Shown here: in pieces, positions 59,250 to 64,000 of the stretch
How positions within the stretch are numbered: position 1 is the stretch's first letter
Layout of the letters: each line of letters opens with the position of its first letter
NCBI GenBank assembly: GCA_038246785.1
Contig: JBBRVP010000004.1
Span: 1 to 64,000, forward strand
Length of the DNA stretch: 64,000 nucleotides
Direction of reading: 5' to 3'
Origin: JBBRVP01 sp038246785
Lineage (GTDB): Bacteria > Actinomycetota > Actinomycetes > Jiangellales > Jiangellaceae
Notes under the pieces: generated by a model
What the model saw: the letters and a program-made list of their open reading frames with translations, nothing else
Databases searched by the model: none
Told to the model about the DNA's origin: nothing
Position numbers and translations under genes: made by a program

Positions 59250-60161
59250 ATGAGTTTCTGGCAGCGTCTGAAGGTGATCTTCGGCGCCAAGGCCGACAAG
59301 GTTCTGGACAAGGCCGAGGATCCGCGCGAGACCCTGGACTACGCCTACAAGCGCCAGCTGGAGCTGCTGCAGAAGGTGCGCCGCGGGGTGGCCGACGTCG
59401 CGACGAGCCGCAAGCGGCTCGAGCTGCAGCTCGTCCAGCTGGAGACCCAGTCCGACAAGCTGCACGACCAGGCGCAGAAGGCCCTGACGATGTCCCGCGA
59501 AGACCTCGCCCGCGAGGCGCTCACTCGCCGTTCCGGGCTTGCCCAGCAGGTCAGCGACCTGCAGTCGCAGCACGCCGCGCTGGTTGCGGAGGAGGAGCGG
59601 CTGACCGCTGCCTCCCGCCAGCTGCAGAGCAAGGTCGAGGCCTTCCGCACCAAGAAGGAGACGATCAAGGCCACCTACACCGCGGCCGAGGCGCAGAGCA
59701 GGATCGGCGAGGCGTTCAGCGGGCTCAGCACCGAGATGGCCGACGTGGGCAACGCGGTGCAGCGCGCGGAGGACCGCACGGCGCAGCTGCAGGCGCGCTC
59801 GGGTGCGATCGACGAGCTGCTGGCGTCGGGGACGCTGGAGGACGCCACCGGCACCGGCAAGGACGACATCACCGCCGAGCTGGAGCGCATGGCCTCGACC
59901 GGCGACGTCGAGAGCGAGCTCGCGCTCCTGAAGTCCCAGCTCGGAGCGGGGCCGAGCCCGGAGCAGCTGGCTGGCGCCGAAGAGACCCCGGCCCTCGAGG
60001 CCGGCGCCGCGAGCGGCGCCGAAACCGGCGCCGACACCGGCACCCCCGCCGAGGCCGCCGTCACAGGCTCGCCGGAGCCGACGAGCGCAGGGTCGCAGCC
60101 CCAGCAATCCCGGCCGGTGGCCGAGTCGGCCACCGAGGACGGCGGGCCCGGAAGGCCGTGA
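59250..60161 (+). CDS. pspA: PspA/IM30 family protein
   Basis: PspA-type proteins bind stressed cytoplasmic membrane and maintain its integrity. The 303-residue chain starts with the amphipathic helix MSFWQRLKVIFGAKADKVLD. A long coiled coil follows (about 30-215; KRQLELLQKVRRGVADVA, RKRLELQLVQLETQSDKLH), and then an Ala/Gly/Pro/Glu-rich, disordered tail beyond about 240. ATG 59250. It is divergent from DUF3043 and about 105 nt ahead of an ABC exporter on the same strand. Confidence 0.92.
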   Translation: MSFWQRLKVIFGAKADKVLDKAEDPRETLDYAYKRQLELLQKVRRGVADVATSRKRLELQLVQLETQSDKLHDQAQKALTMSREDLAREALTRRSGLAQQVSDLQSQHAALVAEEERLTAASRQLQSKVEAFRTKKETIKATYTAAEAQSRIGEAFSGLSTEMADVGNAVQRAEDRTAQLQARSGAIDELLASGTLEDATGTGKDDITAELERMASTGDVESELALLKSQLGAGPSPEQLAGAEETPALEAGAASGAETGADTGTPAEAAVTGSPEPTSAGSQPQQSRPVAESATEDGGPGRP

Positions 60162-60266
60162 TGAGACCCCACGCGCGGCGAAGCGGCGCCGAGCCTCCTG
60201 AGCTCCTGGCGCATCCCGTCGCCCGGTCTCAGGCGTAGGCCGGGCCGGCCGGGAAAGCGGCGCACC

Positions 60267-61205
60267 GTGGAGGCCCCTGCCGTCGTCCTGCGTCAGGTGG
60301 TCCGTACCTTCGGCCGGCAGCGCGCGCTCGACTGCCTCGACCTCGACGTCGCCCCCGGCGAGGTGGTCGGACTGCTCGGCCACAACGGCGCCGGCAAGAC
60401 CACCACCACCCGACTGGTCGTCGGCCTGCTCCCCCCGAGCGCCGGTCAGGTGCGCGTCCTCGGGCTGGACCCGGCGGTGGACGGCCCGGCCGTGCGTCGT
60501 CGCGTCGGCGTGCTGCCCTCGCGCCCCCCGGTCGACGGTCGGTTGACCGCGCGGGGCAACCTCCGCTACGGGGCCGACCTGTTCGCGGTGCCCCGGACGG
60601 GGTTGGCCGAGCGGATCGACGCCGCGCTCGCCTCGGCGGGGCTGCTCGATCGAGCGGAGATGCGGGTCGAGCACTTTTCCGCCGGTATGCGGCAGCGGTT
60701 GGCGTTGGCCCGTGTCCTCCTCCCCGAGCCGGAGGTGCTCCTGCTCGACGAGCCGGGTGCCGCGCTCGACCCGCTGGCCGTCCGCGAGCTGCGGGGGCAG
60801 ATCGCCCGGCTGGCCCGCCAGGACCAGCGCGCAGTCCTGCTGTGCACCCACGACCTCGCGGAGGCCGAGCAGCTGTGTGACCGCGTGGTGGTGCTCGACC
60901 GGGGCCGGGTGCGTGCCGCCGGATCGCCACGCGAGCTCGCCGCCCAGCTGCCGGTCTCGGGCGTCGAGATCGACGTCCACTCCACCGACCTGCCGGTCGT
61001 CCTCCGACTGCTCCCCGACGCCGTGCAGACCGGCCGGCTCGCCGACGTGGTCACGGTCCGGGTGGGCGAGACCCGCCGGGAGTCACTTCCCGAGCTCACC
61101 GCCCTGCTGGTCCGGGCGGGTGCCTCCGTCTACGCCGTACGACCGCAGCAGGCCTCCCTGGAGGACGTCTACGTGGCCCTCTACCAGGGGGTCAGTGCGG
61201 CATGA
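60267..61205 (+). CDS. ABC transporter ATP-binding protein
   Basis: The 312-residue protein has Walker A LLGHNGAGKTTTTRLV, an ABC signature in a diverged form (FSAGMRQRLALARVLL), Walker B VLLLDEPGAALDP and the H-loop LLCTHDL. A C-terminal domain of about 80 residues follows, as in DrrA/NatA-type exporters. GTG 60267. It overlaps the permease by 4 nt (ATGA). The exported substrate is not predictable. Confidence 0.9.
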   Translation: MEAPAVVLRQVVRTFGRQRALDCLDLDVAPGEVVGLLGHNGAGKTTTTRLVVGLLPPSAGQVRVLGLDPAVDGPAVRRRVGVLPSRPPVDGRLTARGNLRYGADLFAVPRTGLAERIDAALASAGLLDRAEMRVEHFSAGMRQRLALARVLLPEPEVLLLDEPGAALDPLAVRELRGQIARLARQDQRAVLLCTHDLAEAEQLCDRVVVLDRGRVRAAGSPRELAAQLPVSGVEIDVHSTDLPVVLRLLPDAVQTGRLADVVTVRVGETRRESLPELTALLVRAGASVYAVRPQQASLEDVYVALYQGVSAA

Positions 61206-62029
61206 ACATGCGGGGCGTGGCAGCGGTGATGGCGCGCGACCTGGGCGTGACGCTGCGGACCAAGGCCGTCCTCGTACCCATGATCCTCGTCCCGTTCCTG
61301 CTGCTCGTGGTCGTGCCGGCCATGGTGGGCATCGTGGGCAGCATGGCCGACGCGGTCCGCGTGCCGGCGCTCGACCAAGCGCTCAGCGGGCTGCTCGGCT
61401 GGCTGCCGTCCGACGTGGCGGCCGACCTGCCCGGGGCCGGCGCCGGTCAGCATGCGGCGGCGGCCGCGCTGCTCTACCTGTTTGCGCCGCTCTATCTCGT
61501 CGTGCCGCTCATGGTGGCGCTGGTCCTCGCCGCCGACAGCATTGCCGGGGAACGCGAGCGCGGCACCCTCGAGGCTCTACTGCTCTCCCCGCTCACCGAC
61601 CGCGAGATCCTGGCCGCCAAGCTGTTCGGTGCGTGGGTGCCGGCGGCGGTGGTCGGCGTCGGCGGGGCTGTGCTCTACAGCGGGGTCGTCGACGCGACGC
61701 TCGGCGTCGCGGTGGGGCAGTGGTTGTTCCCGAACACCGCCTGGGTGCTGCTGGCGTTCTGGGTCGGGCCGGCGCTGTCGGGGTTCGCCCTCACCCTCGG
61801 GGTCATCGTGTCCGCACGGGCCCGCACCGCACAGGGTGCCCAGCAGATCGGGTCGATCTTCGTGCTCAGCCTGGTGGTGGTCTTCGCCGGCCAGGCGACC
61901 GGGCTGCTTTTCGTCGGTCCGGCCACCCTGCTCGCGCTGGGCGCCCTTCTGTGGGTGGCGACGCTGCTGATGGTCGCCGGGGGTTCGCTCTGGCTGGCCC
62001 GTTCCAAGCTGGCCGAGCGCATCGGCTGA
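61202..62029 (+). CDS. ABC-2 type transporter permease
   Basis: The 275-residue protein has about six membrane segments: VLVPMILVPFLLLVVVPAMV, ALLYLFAPLYLVVPLMVALV, AAVVGVGGAVLYSGVV, WVLLAFWVGPALSGFALTL, IFVLSLVVVFAGQATGLLF and TLLALGALLWVATLLMVAGG. The cytoplasmic motif IAGERERGTLEALLLSPLTD is typical of ABC-2/NatB permeases. It starts ATG 61202, overlapping the ATPase stop, and forms an exporter with it. Confidence 0.9.
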   Translation: MNMRGVAAVMARDLGVTLRTKAVLVPMILVPFLLLVVVPAMVGIVGSMADAVRVPALDQALSGLLGWLPSDVAADLPGAGAGQHAAAAALLYLFAPLYLVVPLMVALVLAADSIAGERERGTLEALLLSPLTDREILAAKLFGAWVPAAVVGVGGAVLYSGVVDATLGVAVGQWLFPNTAWVLLAFWVGPALSGFALTLGVIVSARARTAQGAQQIGSIFVLSLVVVFAGQATGLLFVGPATLLALGALLWVATLLMVAGGSLWLARSKLAERIG

Positions 62030-62067
62030 GCGGCGTCCACCGGCACCCGACGGGTTAGCGTTGCGGC

Positions 62068-62826
62068 GTGCCGGTCGACCTCAATGCCGACCTCGGCGAG
62101 GGTTTCGCACGCTGGAAGCTCACCGATGACGCTGCACTGCTGGCGGTGGTGACCAGCGCCAGCGTCGCGTGCGGCTACCACGCCGGTGACGCCCCGACGA
62201 TGCATGCGGTGTGCTCGGGCGCGGCCGCCCGCGGGATCGCCGTCGGTGCCCAGGTGTCCTACAACGACCTCGTCGGCTTCGGCCGGCGCCGCCTCGACGT
62301 CCACCCAGACGTCCTGCTCGCCGAGGTGATCCACCAGATCGGCGGCTTGCAGGCGATCGCCCGCGCCTGCGGCACCACGGTCAGCTATGTCAAGCCGCAC
62401 GGCGCGCTCTACGCGGCCGTCGTGGACTCCGAGCCGCAGGCGGGCGCGGTCATCGAGGCGGTGCTGAGCTGCGGCGCCGACCTCGTGGTACTCGGCGCGC
62501 CGGGGTCTCGGTTGCTGACACTGGCCGAGCAGGTGGGTCTGCGTGCGGTCGTGGAGGCGTTCCCCGATCGCGGCTACGCCGCCGACGGACGGCTGCTGCC
62601 GCGCGGCAGCTCCGGGGCGCTGCTCACCGAGCCGCAGCAGGTCGCCGCCCGCGCCGTACGGATCGCCGTCGACGGTCTGGTCGACACGGTGGACGGCCCG
62701 CTGGAGCTGCACGCCGATTCGCTGTGCGTCCACGGCGACTCGCCCGGCGCCGCCGCGACCGCCCGGGCCGTGCGCACCGCGCTGGAAGAGGCGGGCCTCG
62801 TGCTGCGGCCGTTCGCGCCGGCATGA
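62068..62826 (+). CDS. pxpA: 5-oxoprolinase subunit A (LamB/YcsF family)
   Basis: PxpA is one of three subunits of the bacterial ATP-dependent 5-oxoprolinase that opens pyroglutamate to glutamate. The 252-residue protein has the family start MPVDLNADLGEGFARW, SVACGYHAGDAPTMH, and VKPHGALYAAVV with EAFPDRGYAADGRLLPRG. GTG 62068. pxpB begins at its stop (ATGA). Confidence 0.94.
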   Translation: MPVDLNADLGEGFARWKLTDDAALLAVVTSASVACGYHAGDAPTMHAVCSGAAARGIAVGAQVSYNDLVGFGRRRLDVHPDVLLAEVIHQIGGLQAIARACGTTVSYVKPHGALYAAVVDSEPQAGAVIEAVLSCGADLVVLGAPGSRLLTLAEQVGLRAVVEAFPDRGYAADGRLLPRGSSGALLTEPQQVAARAVRIAVDGLVDTVDGPLELHADSLCVHGDSPGAAATARAVRTALEEAGLVLRPFAPA

Positions 62827-63446
62827 GACCGCGGCTGCTCCCGGTTGGCGACGCCGCCGTGCTCGTCGAGCTGGCAGATCTCGACCAGGTGCTGGCCTGG
62901 GCCGATGTGCTGGACGAGCGGGCGCTGCCCGGCGTGCTCGACGTCGTGCCCGCGGCCCGGACCGTGCTCGTCCGCTGGGATGCCACGGCGACCACGTCCG
63001 CCACGGTGCGCTCGGCACTCGTGGCACTCTCGCCGCGCCCGGTGACCGACCGCGAGCCGGCCGGCAGCGAGGTCGAGGTGCCGGTCGTGTACGCCGGCCC
63101 GGACCTCGCCGAGGTCGCTCGGCTCACCGGACTCGGCACCGAGGAAGTGGTCGCCCGACACGCCGCATCGTCCTGGCGGGTCGCCTTCTGCGGTTTCGCG
63201 CCAGGCTTCGGCTACCTCGTCGGCGGCGACCCCGCCCTGCAGGTGCCGCGTCGAGCCGAGCCGCGCACGCGCGTCCCGGCCGGCGCGGTGGGGTTGGCCG
63301 GCGAGTACTCCGCCGTCTACCCGCGGGCCAGCCCGGGCGGCTGGCAGCTGATCGGCCGCACCGAGTTGCCCGTGTGGGACGCCCGCCGCGACCCACCGGC
63401 CGTGCTCCGGCCGGGCGTGCGGGTGCGGTTCGTGGCGGTGCGGTGA
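62823..63446 (+). CDS. pxpB: 5-oxoprolinase subunit B
   Basis: The 207-residue protein belongs to the KipI/allophanate-hydrolase-subunit-1 family: MRPRLLPVGDAAVLVELADL, VPVVYAGPDLAEVARLTGL, VAFCGFAPGFGYLVGGDP, VPAGAVGLAGEYSAVYPR and SPGGWQLIGRTELPVWD, where the conserved His of FxPGF regions and GWxLIGRT identify it. ATG 62823 overlaps the pxpA stop; its stop overlaps the pxpC GTG. It forms the enzyme complex with PxpA and PxpC. Confidence 0.93.
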   Translation: MRPRLLPVGDAAVLVELADLDQVLAWADVLDERALPGVLDVVPAARTVLVRWDATATTSATVRSALVALSPRPVTDREPAGSEVEVPVVYAGPDLAEVARLTGLGTEEVVARHAASSWRVAFCGFAPGFGYLVGGDPALQVPRRAEPRTRVPAGAVGLAGEYSAVYPRASPGGWQLIGRTELPVWDARRDPPAVLRPGVRVRFVAVR

Positions 63447-64000
63447 ACGCGCTCGAGGTGATCGCCTCGGGTCCCTTCGCCACCGTGCAGGACCTCGGCC
63501 GGCCGGGCTTCGCCGTCCTCGGCGTCGGGGCCTCCGGCGCGGCCGACCGCGGCTCCCTGCGGCTGGCCAACCGGCTGGTCGGCAACCCCGAAGGCGCCGC
63601 CGCGGTGGAGGCGACGTACGGCGGCCTCGTGGTGCGCGCGCGGGGCGCGCTGACGCTGGCCGCCGCCGGCGCGGCGTGCCCGCCGCCGGCCGGGGCCGCG
63701 GCGCTGCCGTCAGGGGCGGTCGTGGAGCTGTCCGCCGGCGCGGTGGCCGGGCTGGGGCCACCGGCGGTCGGGCTGCGGACGTACGTCGCCGTCCGCGGTG
63801 GGATCGCGGTCGAGGCCGTGCTCGGCTCACGAGCGCGCGACGTGCTCGGCGGCATCGGGCCGCCACCGCTGACATCCGGCGACGTGCTGGCGGTCGGGGA
63901 CCCTCCCGCGCCGCCATGGCAGCCGGTCGACGTCGCACCCGGCCCGGCGCCCCGCACCGGTCCGGCGCTGTTGCGGGTCGTCCTCGGCCCCCGGGACGAG
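63443..64000 (+). CDS. pxpC: 5-oxoprolinase subunit C, 3' end outside window
   Basis: The 186 visible residues match the N-terminal part of the KipA/biotin-dependent carboxyltransferase-like family: VNALEVIASGPFATVQDLGR, GASGAADRGSLRLANRLVGN, AAVEATYGGLVV, TYVAVRGGIAVEAVLGSRAR and VLRVVLGPRD-type sequence just before the cut. GTG 63443 overlaps the pxpB stop. The usual length is about 290 residues, so about 100 are missing to the right. Confidence 0.92.
   Translation, partial: MNALEVIASGPFATVQDLGRPGFAVLGVGASGAADRGSLRLANRLVGNPEGAAAVEATYGGLVVRARGALTLAAAGAACPPPAGAAALPSGAVVELSAGAVAGLGPPAVGLRTYVAVRGGIAVEAVLGSRARDVLGGIGPPPLTSGDVLAVGDPPAPPWQPVDVAPGPAPRTGPALLRVVLGPRDE

Overview
The window is high-GC DNA (GTG starts, GAGGAG-type ribosome sites, dense 4-nt gene overlaps) from an actinobacterium. 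An F420-type luciferase-like oxidoreductase, DUF4191, DUF3043 and SCO2322-family proteins, Lsr2 homology, and the order glnA / RDD / DUF4191 / lipA / lipB / TIGR01777 / sucB / lpd / pepA / cobS-cobT-cobU all fit. A Frankiales-, Geodermatophilales- or Sporichthya-like genus is my guess; species cannot be read from the sequence.

Layout. (1) 1-3130: tail of an IS4-type transposase, about 450 bp of gene-less DNA, a short Lsr2-like protein, xylose isomerase, a possible CsoR-type operator, and a methyltransferase. (2) 3242-24726: a defence and mobile region. It starts with a complete type 2 BREX (phage growth limitation) operon in canonical order, pglW-pglX-pglY-pglZ-brxD-brxHI, each gene overlapping the next by 4 nt. 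pglX carries a one-base frameshift at about 10100 that disables it as sequenced. A PD-(D/E)XK nuclease-like protein, a Fic protein, a GNAT and a decayed VapBC-type toxin-antitoxin pair follow. (3) 24738-30035: glnA with a textbook double GlnR site, an RDD protein, an AGE-family epimerase, DUF4191 and lipA. (4) 30094-34014: an LLM oxidoreductase and a peptide gene cluster sitting between lipA and lipB, which are usually neighbours. The cluster holds a subtilisin-like protease, a stand-alone protein like the C-terminal domain of the cyanobactin protease PatG, a CGGC peptide, and three Cys-rich peptides sharing a PGFTAEA-L leader. This looks like a ribosomally made peptide (RiPP) system and is the most novel item. 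(5) 34042-46117: lipB, an MMPL exporter, a gene graveyard with a RibD_C remnant, a flavin amine-oxidase-like protein, a membrane Ser/Thr kinase, a TIGR01777 protein, the E2 (sucB) and E3 (lpd) of 2-oxoacid dehydrogenase, and a small conserved protein. (6) 46163-55640: pepA, then a seven-gene cobalamin salvage operon behind a cobalamin riboswitch: SCO2322 protein, EcfT, fused EcfA, EcfS, an MBL-CobU fusion, CobT and CobS. (7) 55776-64000: a small conserved protein, an aldo/keto reductase, a methyltransferase-GNAT fusion, DUF3043, PspA, an ABC exporter pair, and pxpA-pxpB-pxpC (5-oxoprolinase), cut by the window end.

Working together. The BREX operon should give methylation-linked phage resistance when pglX is in frame. 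lipA and lipB supply the lipoyl groups that sucB carries and lpd reoxidises. The riboswitch operon imports a corrinoid and builds its nucleotide loop, with import and assembly genes translationally coupled. Two long perfect or near-perfect palindromes (34737-34799 and 56087-56134) are not explained by any gene.
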